Positions 46,863-55,542 of a DNA stretch of 64,000 nt are shown piece after piece. The notes below the pieces were generated by a model, which was given only the letters and a program-made list of their open reading frames with translations, did not search any database and had not been told where the DNA came from. The stretch comes from SGZJ01 sp949372955 (GTDB taxonomy: Bacteria > Bacteroidota > Bacteroidia > Flavobacteriales > Flavobacteriaceae), in NCBI GenBank assembly GCA_949372955.1, contig CASIAX010000008.1, positions 62,001 to 126,000 of the forward strand, read 5' to 3'. Within the stretch, counting starts at the first letter, position 1. Each line of letters begins with the position of its first letter. Position numbers and translations under genes: made by a program.

Positions 46863-47776
46863 TGAAAAGAAGAAACTTTATTAAAAACACATTATATTCT
46901 AGTGCAGCTCTGGCATCTACCTCTCTATTGTCTAATAGCTGCAGTAATAATAACCTAAAAAAAATAACTATTCTTCATACAAATGATGTTCATAGTCATA
47001 TTGATCCGTTTGACAAAGACAATGATAAGTTTGCATTTAAGGGGGGTGTTTCCAGAAGAGCTAGCATAATTGAAAAAATCAGAAAAAAAAACTCAAACAC
47101 TCTATTATTGGATGCCGGTGATATTTTTCAAGGCACCCCTTATTTTAACTACTATGGTGGGGAGTTAGAATTTAAATTAATGAGTATGTTAAAATACGAT
47201 TTAGCAACTTTAGGTAATCACGATTTTGATAATGGAATTGATGGCCTTTTCAAGCAATTACCCCACGCAAATTTTAATTTTGTTTCTGCAAACTATGATT
47301 TTAAAAACACAGTTTTAGATACCCTTGTAAAACCTTACCAAATTTTTTACAAGGACGGAATTAAAATCGGAATTTTCGGACTAGGAGTAGAACTGGATGG
47401 AATGGTAACAAAAAATCTATATAAAGAAACTAATTATTTGGACCCTATAGAAATCACTCAAGGGGTTGTTAGTACATTAAAACAAACAGAAAAATGTGAT
47501 TTAATTATTTGCTTATCTCATCTTGGTTATAAATACGATGATTATCAAAATAAAGTATCTGATACAAGTCTAGCTAAGGCAACTAAGGATATAGATCTTA
47601 TTATAGGCGGACATACACATACGTTTTTAAATAAACCAGTGGTAATTGATAATATTGTAGGTGAAAAAGTAATTGTAAACCAAGTAGGCTGCCATGGATT
47701 ATTTTTAGGCAAAATTGATTTTTACTTTGACTCCTTTAAAAACAAAATGTATGATGGGGTTTCGATTGAAGTTTAA
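46862..47776 (+). CDS. 5'-nucleotidase metallophosphatase domain protein with Tat-like signal
   Basis: A 304-residue calcineurin-like metallophosphatase matching the N-terminal half of UshA-type 5'-nucleotidases. Dimetal-site motifs are ILHTNDVHSHIDPF, LLDAGDIFQGTPYF, TLGNHDFDNG and GGHTHTF. The N-terminus MKRRNFIKNTLYSSAALAST has a twin-arginine motif (RRNFIK) followed by a weakly hydrophobic stretch and Ser-Cys, suggesting Tat export and possibly lipidation. Its start overlaps the stop of the C-terminal-domain gene by one base. Substrates may be nucleotides or related phosphoesters. Confidence 0.9.
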   Translation: MKRRNFIKNTLYSSAALASTSLLSNSCSNNNLKKITILHTNDVHSHIDPFDKDNDKFAFKGGVSRRASIIEKIRKKNSNTLLLDAGDIFQGTPYFNYYGGELEFKLMSMLKYDLATLGNHDFDNGIDGLFKQLPHANFNFVSANYDFKNTVLDTLVKPYQIFYKDGIKIGIFGLGVELDGMVTKNLYKETNYLDPIEITQGVVSTLKQTEKCDLIICLSHLGYKYDDYQNKVSDTSLAKATKDIDLIIGGHTHTFLNKPVVIDNIVGEKVIVNQVGCHGLFLGKIDFYFDSFKNKMYDGVSIEV

Positions 47777-49764
47777 TTAATCATCTGAATAAAATCATCT
47801 TCAGAAATTATAGGCACATTTAAAGATTCCGCTTTAAGTCTTTTACTTGGCCCCATATTATCTCCAGCTACAACATAGCTTGTTTTGGCAGATATTGATG
47901 ATTTTACCTTACCTCCATTTTTTTCAATTTCGAGTTTCAATTCATCTCTTGAGAATTGTAAAAAAACTCCACTAACTACAAACATAGATCCTAAAAGCTT
48001 ATCGGATTTAATAATTTTACTACTGGATATTTGAAAATTTAATCCATAAAACTTAAGATTATTAATTATCATGATGTTTTCTTGAGTAGCAAAAAAGTTA
48101 ATAACACTTTCTGCAATTTTACCACCTATTTCATCTACAGTCTCTAAATCTTCATAAGACGCACACATAAGAGCATCTATATTATTATAATGGTAAGCTA
48201 ATTTTTTTGCAACTGTTACCCCTACATGTCTAATTCCTAAGCCATACAAAACTCGATCAAAACTAATTTCTTTTGACAACAGAACACCACTTATAAGATT
48301 TTCAGAACTTTTCTGAGCCATTCTTTCTAGCCCTATAACATCTTCAATTTTTAATCTATATAAATCTGAATAATTCTTTATCAAATTATTCTCTACTAAT
48401 AAGTTGACAGTTTCCGCTCCTAGTCCATCTATATCCATTGCTTTTCTAGAAATAAAATGCTGTATCCTGCCTGAAACTTGAGGTTGACAGAAATTGAAAT
48501 TTAAACAGTAATGATTCGCTTCGTCTTCATTTCTTTTTAATTCTGAATTACACTCAGGACAATGATTTATATATATTGTTTTTTCTGAACTAACTGATCG
48601 TTTAGATAAATCAACTTTTACGATTTTAGGAATAATATCTCCTCCCTTTTCAACGAACACAGTGTCATTTATTCTAATGTCCATTTTATTAATAAAATCC
48701 GAATTATGTAATGATGCTCTTTTAACAATTGTTCCTGCTAAATCAATTGGTTCAAAATTAGCAACAGGAGTTATTGAACCAGTTCTCCCAACTTGATAAG
48801 AAATATTTTTTAGTATTGTTGAAGATTGCTCAGGTTTAAATTTATAAGAGATTGCCCATCTTGGAAATTTGGAAGTAAAACCTAATTCATTTTGCTGATT
48901 AGTATCATTCACTTTAATTACAACTCCATCAATTTCAAATGGTAGGTTATTTCTATTGAACTCCCAGTATTTAATAAATTCAAAAACTTCTTCAATTGAT
49001 TTGGCTAGTTTAATTTCATTTGAAACATTAAAACCCCATTTTTTAGCAATCTCAAGAGATTCAAATTGAGATTTAATTGTACCACTAGATTCTACAACAG
49101 AATATAAAAGACATTCCAAAGGTCTTTTAGAAACTTCTTTACTGTCTTGTAGTTTTAAGCTACCAGAAGCAGTATTTCTAGGGTTTTTAAATGGCTCTTC
49201 GCCGTTTGATAATCTTTTAGAATTGAGTTTCTTAAAACCTTCTATAGGCATTACTATTTCACCTCTTATATCAAAATTTTTAATAAAATTTCCTTGAAGA
49301 ACTAACGGGACAGTTGGAATTGTCTTGATATTCGCAGTTACATCATCGCCTTGTATACCATCTCCTCTTGTAATTGCTTTTACAAATTTACCATCAACAT
49401 AAGAAAGGCTAATAGATGCACCATCATATTTTAACTCACAGGTATATTCAATATTATTTTCAATTATTTTTTTTATTCTCTTTTCCCAATCATATAAATC
49501 TTCAATTGAATAAGAATTATCTAAAGAATACATTGGAAAATTATGTACAATTGTTGAAAAATTTTTTGTGATATCACCTCCAACTCTCACGGTTGGAGAA
49601 TTTGAATCGTAGAACTCAGGATGTAAGTCTTCTAATTTTTTGAGCTCTTTTAATCTTAAATCAAAATCATAATCCGATACACTAGAATCATCAAGAACGT
49701 AATAATTATAATTAAGTTTATGTAATTCAGATCTTAGAGAATTTATTTGTTCTTTTACATTCAT
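47773..49764 (-). CDS. ligA: NAD+-dependent DNA ligase
   Basis: A 663-residue ligase joining nicks in replication and repair. Order of domains: Ia (LRSELHKLNYNYYVLDDSSVSDYDFD), the adenylation domain with KYDGASIS (AMP-accepting Lys), the OB fold (VGRTGSITPVANFEPI), a four-cysteine zinc finger (CPEC...CLNFNFC), HhH repeats (MDIDGLGAETVNLLV) and a C-terminal BRCT domain (LGSMFVVSGVF...GGKVKSSISAKTSYVVAG). Convergent with the nucleotidase gene by a 4-base overlap. Confidence 0.96.
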   Translation of the reverse strand: MNVKEQINSLRSELHKLNYNYYVLDDSSVSDYDFDLRLKELKKLEDLHPEFYDSNSPTVRVGGDITKNFSTIVHNFPMYSLDNSYSIEDLYDWEKRIKKIIENNIEYTCELKYDGASISLSYVDGKFVKAITRGDGIQGDDVTANIKTIPTVPLVLQGNFIKNFDIRGEIVMPIEGFKKLNSKRLSNGEEPFKNPRNTASGSLKLQDSKEVSKRPLECLLYSVVESSGTIKSQFESLEIAKKWGFNVSNEIKLAKSIEEVFEFIKYWEFNRNNLPFEIDGVVIKVNDTNQQNELGFTSKFPRWAISYKFKPEQSSTILKNISYQVGRTGSITPVANFEPIDLAGTIVKRASLHNSDFINKMDIRINDTVFVEKGGDIIPKIVKVDLSKRSVSSEKTIYINHCPECNSELKRNEDEANHYCLNFNFCQPQVSGRIQHFISRKAMDIDGLGAETVNLLVENNLIKNYSDLYRLKIEDVIGLERMAQKSSENLISGVLLSKEISFDRVLYGLGIRHVGVTVAKKLAYHYNNIDALMCASYEDLETVDEIGGKIAESVINFFATQENIMIINNLKFYGLNFQISSSKIIKSDKLLGSMFVVSGVFLQFSRDELKLEIEKNGGKVKSSISAKTSYVVAGDNMGPSKRLKAESLNVPIISEDDFIQMIN

Positions 49765-49821
49765 AAATTACGGTTGGAGAATAACCTATTTTTATTATCT
49801 TTAAACATCTAATATACTAAA

Positions 49822-51444
49822 ATGACACACAAGAGAATAATAGTTTTTAGTCTTTTTTTAATTATTAATTCATGTAATTTTTTTGCATTTTCAAATGAAA
49901 TAATTCCAAATCCAGACTCACAAGTTTTAAAAGGCGGTGACTTTATATTATCTAATAATACAAGTATAAATTACCCGGATGATTTTAAAATATCTGCGGA
50001 ATTTTTGAAGGATTTTATTCAAATTGGAGAAAATCATAATAATTCATTTACTAAACTATTTAAATTCTTTAATTCAGGTAATGAAATTAATTTCATAAAA
50101 AACAACATTGAAAATGATGAAGGTTACAAAATAGAAATACTATCTGATGAAATTAATATATACAGTAGTTCTAATAAAGGAGCTTTTTACGCTGTACAAA
50201 CTCTAAGACAACTATTACCTGTTGAATTTGAAAATAACAAAACAAGCTTAGATGAAATAAAAATCCCATGTCAAGTAATTAAAGATTCACCTAAATTTAA
50301 ATACAGAGGAATGCATCTAGATGTTAGTAGACATATGTACTCAGTGGATTTTATTAAAAAATATATTGATGCTTTAGCTATGCTAAAATTTAATACATTT
50401 CATTGGCATTTAACAGAAGATCAAGGTTGGAGAATTGAAATTAAAAAATATCCAAAACTTAATTCAATTGGATCATATAGAGATTCTACTTTAGCTGGAC
50501 ATTATACTGATAAACCTATTAAGTATGACAAAACTAGATACGGAGGCTATTACACACAAAAAGAAATTAAAGAAATTGTTGCCTTTGCTAACTCGAGAGA
50601 AGTACTAATTATCCCTGAGATTGAAATGCCTGGGCATGCACAAGCAGCAATAGCATCCTATCCATATTTAAGCTGTAATCAAGAACAAATAGGAGTAGCA
50701 ACTAGCTGGGGTGTTTTTGAAGATATTTTTTGCACAAGAGAAACTACCTTTAGTTTTTTGGAAGATATAATTGACGAAGTAATTACTTTATTCCCTGGTG
50801 AGTATATTCATATTGGCGGAGATGAAGCTCCTAAGAAAAGATGGGAAGAGTGTAGTCATTGTCAGAGTTTAATTAAAAAAGAAGGATTAAAAGACGAGCA
50901 TGAACTTCAAAGTTATTTTATAACTAGAATGGAGAAATATATTAATTCAAAAGGTAAAAAAATAATTGGCTGGGATGAAATTTTAGATGGTGGACTTGCT
51001 CCTAATGCTACAGTTATGTCTTGGAGAGGGGAAAGTGGAGGAATCAAAGCTGCGCAAATGGGGCATGAAGTTATTATGAGCCCTAATGCAAATTTATATT
51101 TCGATCACTATCAATCAAAAAAAGATGGGGAACCAGTAGCGATTGGAGGCTTCACTCCTATCGAAGAAGTGTATAATTACAATCCAATACCTAAAGAACT
51201 AAATGAAAAATATAATAAATATATTATTGGTGCACAAGCTAATGTTTGGACAGAGTATATGAAAACTAGTGAACATGTAGAATACATGGTGTTCCCAAGG
51301 ATTTTAGCACTTTCTGAAGTACTTTGGAGCAGCAATAGGACTAATTTCACAGAATTTAAATTAAGGGCTAAAAACTACTTTAAAAGATTAGATAAACTAG
51401 ATATTAATTATTCTAAACATCTAGAAAAAGAAGAAATAAAATGA
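49822..51444 (+). CDS. Beta-N-acetylhexosaminidase, glycoside hydrolase family 20
   Basis: A 540-residue exported enzyme (N-terminal hydrophobic signal with a Cys at position 18, possibly a lipoprotein) that removes terminal GlcNAc or GalNAc. The GH20 N-terminal alpha/beta domain is at about 25-145, then the catalytic barrel starts at FKYRGMHLDVSRHMY. The catalytic pair Asp334-Glu335 lies in HIGGDEAPKKRWEEC; FHWHLTEDQGWRIEI, PEIEMPGHAQAA and SWRGESGG are further family motifs. It probably takes part in chitin or glycoprotein breakdown. cutC starts inside its last codons. Confidence 0.93.
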   Translation: MTHKRIIVFSLFLIINSCNFFAFSNEIIPNPDSQVLKGGDFILSNNTSINYPDDFKISAEFLKDFIQIGENHNNSFTKLFKFFNSGNEINFIKNNIENDEGYKIEILSDEINIYSSSNKGAFYAVQTLRQLLPVEFENNKTSLDEIKIPCQVIKDSPKFKYRGMHLDVSRHMYSVDFIKKYIDALAMLKFNTFHWHLTEDQGWRIEIKKYPKLNSIGSYRDSTLAGHYTDKPIKYDKTRYGGYYTQKEIKEIVAFANSREVLIIPEIEMPGHAQAAIASYPYLSCNQEQIGVATSWGVFEDIFCTRETTFSFLEDIIDEVITLFPGEYIHIGGDEAPKKRWEECSHCQSLIKKEGLKDEHELQSYFITRMEKYINSKGKKIIGWDEILDGGLAPNATVMSWRGESGGIKAAQMGHEVIMSPNANLYFDHYQSKKDGEPVAIGGFTPIEEVYNYNPIPKELNEKYNKYIIGAQANVWTEYMKTSEHVEYMVFPRILALSEVLWSSNRTNFTEFKLRAKNYFKRLDKLDINYSKHLEKEEIK

Positions 51445-52121
51445 TATTAGAGGTTTGTGCTAACTCATATGAGTCTGCAATAAATGCTGAGAATGGTGGC
51501 GCACACAGAATTGAACTTTGTGAAAATTTATCTGTTGGCGGTTTAACCCCTAATTTTGAATTAGCTAAAAAAGTAATAAATGAGTTAAATATTCCTGTAT
51601 TTATCTTAATTAGACCAAGAGATGGAGATTTTAATTATTCAAATGAAGAATTTGAAAAAATAAAAAAAGATATAATTCTATTTAAAGATCTTGGTTGTAA
51701 AGGAATTGTCTCCGGAATACTAACTAAAGATAAAAATATAGACATAAAAAAAACAAAAGAATTGATAGAACTTTCAAGACCACTTGAATTTACCTTCCAT
51801 AGAGCATTTGATGAGGTAAATAATCCCAAAGAAGCATTAAATCAATTAGTAGAATTAAAGGCTGACAGAATACTTACATCTGGTCAAGAGAAGACTGCAA
51901 TTGAAGGAATAGAAATGATTAAAAAATTAGCTGTTCTTAGTAAAAATAAAATAAAAATTATGCCAGGTAGCGGCATTAATTCAGCAAACATTATTGAATT
52001 CACCAAGCTTGATATAAATGAGATTCATGGTTCATTTTCTAAACAAGAAGAAAATAATAAATCAATTTCTAACATTAATATGATTATGAATTGTGTTAAA
52101 TTGATTAATGACTGTAAATAA
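51441..52121 (+). CDS. cutC: CutC-family TIM-barrel protein
   Basis: A 226-residue protein of the CutC family, originally described as a copper homeostasis factor although its biochemical role is poorly established. Motifs are LEVCANSYESAINAENGGAHRIELCENLSVGG at the N-terminus (cysteines and His of the proposed site), LIRPRDGDFNYS, FHRAFDEV, ILTSGQEKTAIEG, IMPGSGI and EIHGSF. Its ATG overlaps the stop of the GH20 gene (ATGA-type overlap). This coupling suggests a role connected with amino-sugar or glycan metabolism rather than copper; that is inference. Confidence 0.92.
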   Translation: MILEVCANSYESAINAENGGAHRIELCENLSVGGLTPNFELAKKVINELNIPVFILIRPRDGDFNYSNEEFEKIKKDIILFKDLGCKGIVSGILTKDKNIDIKKTKELIELSRPLEFTFHRAFDEVNNPKEALNQLVELKADRILTSGQEKTAIEGIEMIKKLAVLSKNKIKIMPGSGINSANIIEFTKLDINEIHGSFSKQEENNKSISNINMIMNCVKLINDCK

Positions 52122-52125
52122 TTGT

Positions 52126-52143
52126 AATAATATTAGTATTATT
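52126..52143. terminator. Weak AT-only hairpin between cutC and metX
   Basis: A 7-bp inverted repeat AATAATA/TATTATT with a TTAG loop lies in the 17-base convergent gap and reaches into the metX stop region. The stem has no G:C pairs, so its function as a shared terminator is doubtful. Confidence 0.25.
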
Positions 52144-53110
52144 TATTATTAAATATTGCTTTGATAATATTTATCATCTGTTCGTTTTCAATTAGAAATG
52201 CGTCATGCCCATATTTAGATTTAATTTCGAATATGTTAACATTTTTTTTAATTTTTTTAATTCTTTCATGCATTTTCCAATTTTCATTTGAACAAAAAAG
52301 AAGATCTGAATCAATTGTAATTATATTAATGTTACCAGTAATTTTTTTTATTAATTCGTTTAATATATCCTCTCCTCTAGTTATATCTATAGTTTTAAGG
52401 AGTTGATTCATTGATTTATAAGCTTGAACTTTAAATCTATTTTCAAGGCTTTTCCCATGATGATTTAACCATGCCTCGATACTATATATGTTATCTTTTT
52501 TTTCTCTACTATATCTTGAATTAAAGGACTCAGGTGTTCTATAAAGTGTCATTGCATGTATTCTGGCATCATAAAGTGGTTTTGACGAATTATTTAGAAT
52601 ACTATCTTGAATAAAACAATTAGCGATAAGCCAATCACTTGATTTCCAGTCTGAAGCAACTGGAATGATATGTTTTATCAAATCAGGATTTAATATTGCT
52701 AATTCCCATACAATTCCACCACCAAGAGAACCTCCAATGGCGGCATATAGTTTATTTATGTTTAATTTTTTTAAACCGATACTAAAAATTTTAGCTATAT
52801 CAATAGCAATAAAATCTTTATAATTATATATTAAATTTTCTTCAATATTATCATATCCATTTCCTGGAATATTAAATGAAACTACTGTGAATTTATTGGT
52901 ATTAATAATTTTGTTTGATCCAATTAATTTATTCCACCATCCGTTTCTGCCAGCAACATTAGAATTCCCAGTTAAAGCATGATTCACTAAGATTACAGGC
53001 GAAACTCCAATTGGTTTGCCAAAAATTTGATAGGATAATGATATTTTTTGCAAACCACCATCAAATCTTTTATAGTTAAATGGTGAAATATATTTTATTT
53101 TATTAGACAT
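52139..53110 (-). CDS. metX: Homoserine O-acetyltransferase
   Basis: A 323-residue alpha/beta-hydrolase-fold acyltransferase activating homoserine with acetyl-CoA for methionine synthesis. Motifs are VILVNHALTGNSNVAG, the oxyanion/nucleophile elbow AIGGSLGGGIVWELA, IPVASDWKSSDW (an internal insert typical of MetX), and the terminal catalytic His in YGHDAFLIE. It is slightly shorter than proteobacterial MetX but usual for Bacteroidota. It follows metY by 3 bases and shares its SAM-riboswitch-controlled transcript. Succinyl specificity cannot be formally excluded. Confidence 0.9.
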   Translation of the reverse strand: MSNKIKYISPFNYKRFDGGLQKISLSYQIFGKPIGVSPVILVNHALTGNSNVAGRNGWWNKLIGSNKIINTNKFTVVSFNIPGNGYDNIEENLIYNYKDFIAIDIAKIFSIGLKKLNINKLYAAIGGSLGGGIVWELAILNPDLIKHIIPVASDWKSSDWLIANCFIQDSILNNSSKPLYDARIHAMTLYRTPESFNSRYSREKKDNIYSIEAWLNHHGKSLENRFKVQAYKSMNQLLKTIDITRGEDILNELIKKITGNINIITIDSDLLFCSNENWKMHERIKKIKKNVNIFEIKSKYGHDAFLIENEQMINIIKAIFNNK

Positions 53111-53113
53111 ATA

Positions 53114-54388
53114 TTATATGTAATTAAGCGCTTCTCTTAAATCTTCTTTTAAATCATATAGACTTTCCAATCCAACAGATAATCTAATTAAATCTTTGGA
53201 CACTCCTGTTTTTATTTGATCTTCTTCGGATAGCTGTTGGTGAGTTGTGCTAGCAGGATGAATTATCAATGATTTTGTATCACCAATATTTGCTAATAGA
53301 GAAAATAATTTTGTAGAATCTACTACTTTTTTTGCTGATTCATAACCACCTATTACTCCAAAAGTAACTAATCCACTTTGCCCATCTGGCAAGTATTTTT
53401 TTGCGTTTAAATATTGTGAATCAGATCTTAATCCTGGGTAATTAACCCATCTAACTTTTGGGTTTTTTTCTAGCCATTTAGCAAGTTCTAGTGCATTAGA
53501 GCAGTGTAGATTCATTCTTATTTTAAGAGTTTCCATCCCTTGAATAATTTGAAATGCATTAAATGGGCTAAGAGCAGCTCCATAGTCTCTAAGCCCTTCA
53601 ATTCTAACTTTAGCAATGAATGCAGATTCGCCTAATACTTCACTATAAACTAATCCATGATATCCAGCAGATGGCTGAGTAAATTCAGGAAATTTACCAT
53701 TTGCCCAGTCAAATTTACCTGCATCAATTATTACACCACCTAAAGCTGTTCCATTTCCATTAATGTATTTTGTAAGAGAATGAATAATAATATTAGCACC
53801 ATATTTAATAGGATTTAATAGTGCCGGAGTAGCAACAGTATTATCGACTATAAGAGGAATTTTTAATTCTTTTATTTTTTTTGAAATTTCTTCAATATCA
53901 AGAACATCTAATTTTGGATTTCCAAGAGACTCAATAAAACAAACTTTTGTGTTTTCTTTAGCAGCTTCAATAAAATTATTGGGGTCAGATGGATCAACAA
54001 AAGTTGTTGTAATACCATGCCTAGGTAGAGTAACACTTAACAAATTATAAGTGCCGCCATACAAGCTGTTTGATGCTATTATATGATCTCCAGTTCTTAA
54101 TAATGTTAAAAGGGTAGTTGCTATTGCTGATGCTCCAGATGCTGTAACAACAGCAGCTATACCTCCTTCTATTGATGCTAACCTTTGCTCTAAAATATCA
54201 TTTGTTGGATTATTTATTCTTGTATAGATATTTCCAGATTCAGCCAAGGAGAAAAGATTAGCCGCATGATCAGAATCATTAAAGACATATGCCGTAGATT
54301 GATAAATAGGAACAGCTCTAGTTCCAGAATTACTTTTCACATCATGACCATGATGTAATAACTTTGTTGCAAATTTGTGATTACTCAT
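53114..54388 (-). CDS. metY: O-acetylhomoserine sulfhydrylase
   Basis: A 424-residue PLP enzyme of the Cys/Met metabolism family making homocysteine from O-acetylhomoserine and sulfide. Motifs are YQSTAYVF, YTRINNPTND, the PLP-Lys region IIHSLTKYINGNGTALGGVII and SLLANIGDTKSLIIHPASTTHQQL. The size and the ING-G-NGTALGG segment favour MetY over cystathionine gamma-synthase. It is the first gene of the metY-metX transcript, 76 bases downstream of a terminator hairpin and a SAM-I riboswitch. Confidence 0.92.
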   Translation of the reverse strand: MSNHKFATKLLHHGHDVKSNSGTRAVPIYQSTAYVFNDSDHAANLFSLAESGNIYTRINNPTNDILEQRLASIEGGIAAVVTASGASAIATTLLTLLRTGDHIIASNSLYGGTYNLLSVTLPRHGITTTFVDPSDPNNFIEAAKENTKVCFIESLGNPKLDVLDIEEISKKIKELKIPLIVDNTVATPALLNPIKYGANIIIHSLTKYINGNGTALGGVIIDAGKFDWANGKFPEFTQPSAGYHGLVYSEVLGESAFIAKVRIEGLRDYGAALSPFNAFQIIQGMETLKIRMNLHCSNALELAKWLEKNPKVRWVNYPGLRSDSQYLNAKKYLPDGQSGLVTFGVIGGYESAKKVVDSTKLFSLLANIGDTKSLIIHPASTTHQQLSEEDQIKTGVSKDLIRLSVGLESLYDLKEDLREALNYI

Positions 54389-54466
54389 TTTTTGTTTTTT
54401 TGTATTAATTAATTAGCACAAAAGACAGCATTAAAAAAATGCATAAATAGTAATATGTTATAAGAG

Positions 54467-54492
54467 AAAAACATGAAATTATTTAATTTCAT
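54467..54492 (-). terminator. Terminator hairpin of the SAM riboswitch expression platform
   Basis: On the minus strand ATGAAATT (54492-54485) pairs with AATTTCAT (54480-54473) across an AAAT loop, followed by GTTTTTCT. It begins 4 bases after the closing P1 helix of the riboswitch, as expected for a transcription-termination platform. The stem is AT-rich and modest. Confidence 0.55.
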
Positions 54493-54496
54493 ATTA

Positions 54497-54593
54497 GTTA
54501 TCTATCCATAATTGGTAGAATTTAGCACCTTCTTTAATTGTTAAAGGGTTGCTAAGGCATCACAGGGTCTATCCCTCCGCCTTTCTTGATAAC
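54497..54593 (-). promoter_or_regulatory. SAM-I riboswitch (S box) upstream of metY-metX
   Basis: The P1 helix is GTTATC (54593-54588) with GATAAC (54502-54497). Inside, the minus strand reads AAGAAAGGCGGAGGGATAG, then ACCCTGTGATGCC and TTAGCAACC, then AAGGTGCTAAATTCTACC. These are the conserved J1/2, P2, kink-turn and P3 elements of the S-box family. The 387-base gene-free stretch 54389-54775 holds this element, its terminator and about 180 AT-rich bases in which I see no clear promoter. High SAM would be expected to reduce metY-metX transcription. Confidence 0.95.
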
Positions 54594-54775
54594 ACGTCAA
54601 TATGTTTATTGAACTTTTGAATTACTAATATATATATAATTAAATATCAGTGAACTTTATTTTGTTGGTTTTTTTTAAGTTTTATCATTTTTACATAAAT
54701 AGCTTATTTAAATTGTGTTAAATTGATTTTCAATACAGTAAAAATACTATTTATGGAAAAATATAAATTTTCGAA

Positions 54776-55540
54776 TTAATTTTTGTATTTTTTTATAAAT
54801 GAGCGAATGCCATTAATTCCATAAGAATTTATGTGATTAATAAATGCACTTCCAATTATAGCCCCTTCTGAAAATTGAATAGCTTCATTAAAAGATTTGG
54901 AGTCAGAAATGCCAAAGCCTATAATCTTTGGAGACTTTAAATGCATATTTTGAATTCTTTCAAAATAATCAGTCTGCTCACTATCAAATCCATTATTACT
55001 ACCTGTTACACCTGAGCTACTTACCATATAAATAAACCCAGTTGAAATATTGTCAATTAATTTAATTCTGTCTTTGTTAGTTTGAGGAGTAATTAAGAAA
55101 ATATTTAATAAATTGTTTTCTTTAAATATACTTTCATACGATTTTAAATATTCTTCTATTGGTAAATCTGGTATTATTAATCCATCGACCCCAACCTCTT
55201 TGCACTTTTTACAAAAATCATCAACTCCATATTGTAATATTGGATTAAAGTACCCCATTATTATTAGTGGAATTTTTACTGTTTTTCTAATATCTTTTAG
55301 TTGATTAAATAATAGATCTGAATTCATTCCATTATTTAATGCTACAGTTGAACTAGTTTGAATAGTTAGTCCGTCTGCTAATGGATCACTAAATGGAAGT
55401 CCGATTTCCACCATACTAACCCCGCTTGCTTCTAAATTTTTAATTATTTTGCAGGTGTCCTCTAATTTTGGATGTCCAGCAGTAAAATAGATAGATAGTA
55501 TATTATTGTTATTATCTAATTCTTTGATTATTCTATTCAT
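54776..55540 (-). CDS. trpA: Tryptophan synthase alpha chain
   Basis: A 254-residue TIM barrel cleaving indole-3-glycerol phosphate to indole, which is channelled to TrpB. Motifs are IYFTAGHPKLEDTCKII, VEIGLPFSDPLADGLTIQTSS (catalytic Glu), MGYFNPILQYG, DGLIIPDLPIEE (catalytic Asp) and GFIYMVSSSGVTG. It is the last gene of trpEGDCFBA, 2 bases after trpB. No clear terminator follows it before the met region. Confidence 0.96.
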   Translation of the reverse strand: MNRIIKELDNNNNILSIYFTAGHPKLEDTCKIIKNLEASGVSMVEIGLPFSDPLADGLTIQTSSTVALNNGMNSDLLFNQLKDIRKTVKIPLIIMGYFNPILQYGVDDFCKKCKEVGVDGLIIPDLPIEEYLKSYESIFKENNLLNIFLITPQTNKDRIKLIDNISTGFIYMVSSSGVTGSNNGFDSEQTDYFERIQNMHLKSPKIIGFGISDSKSFNEAIQFSEGAIIGSAFINHINSYGINGIRSFIKKYKN

Positions 55541-55542
55541 AA

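Noticed and set aside
46104..47776. A frameshifted 5'-nucleotidase pseudogene
   Set aside because: The two domains are in reversed order and each has its own signal peptide and start, so this is a two-gene arrangement and not a broken single gene.
54428..54442. Inverted repeat GCATT/AATGC upstream of metY as a second terminator
   Set aside because: Only a 5-bp stem with no following T-run of useful length on the transcribed strand; the hairpin at 54473-54492 is the better candidate.
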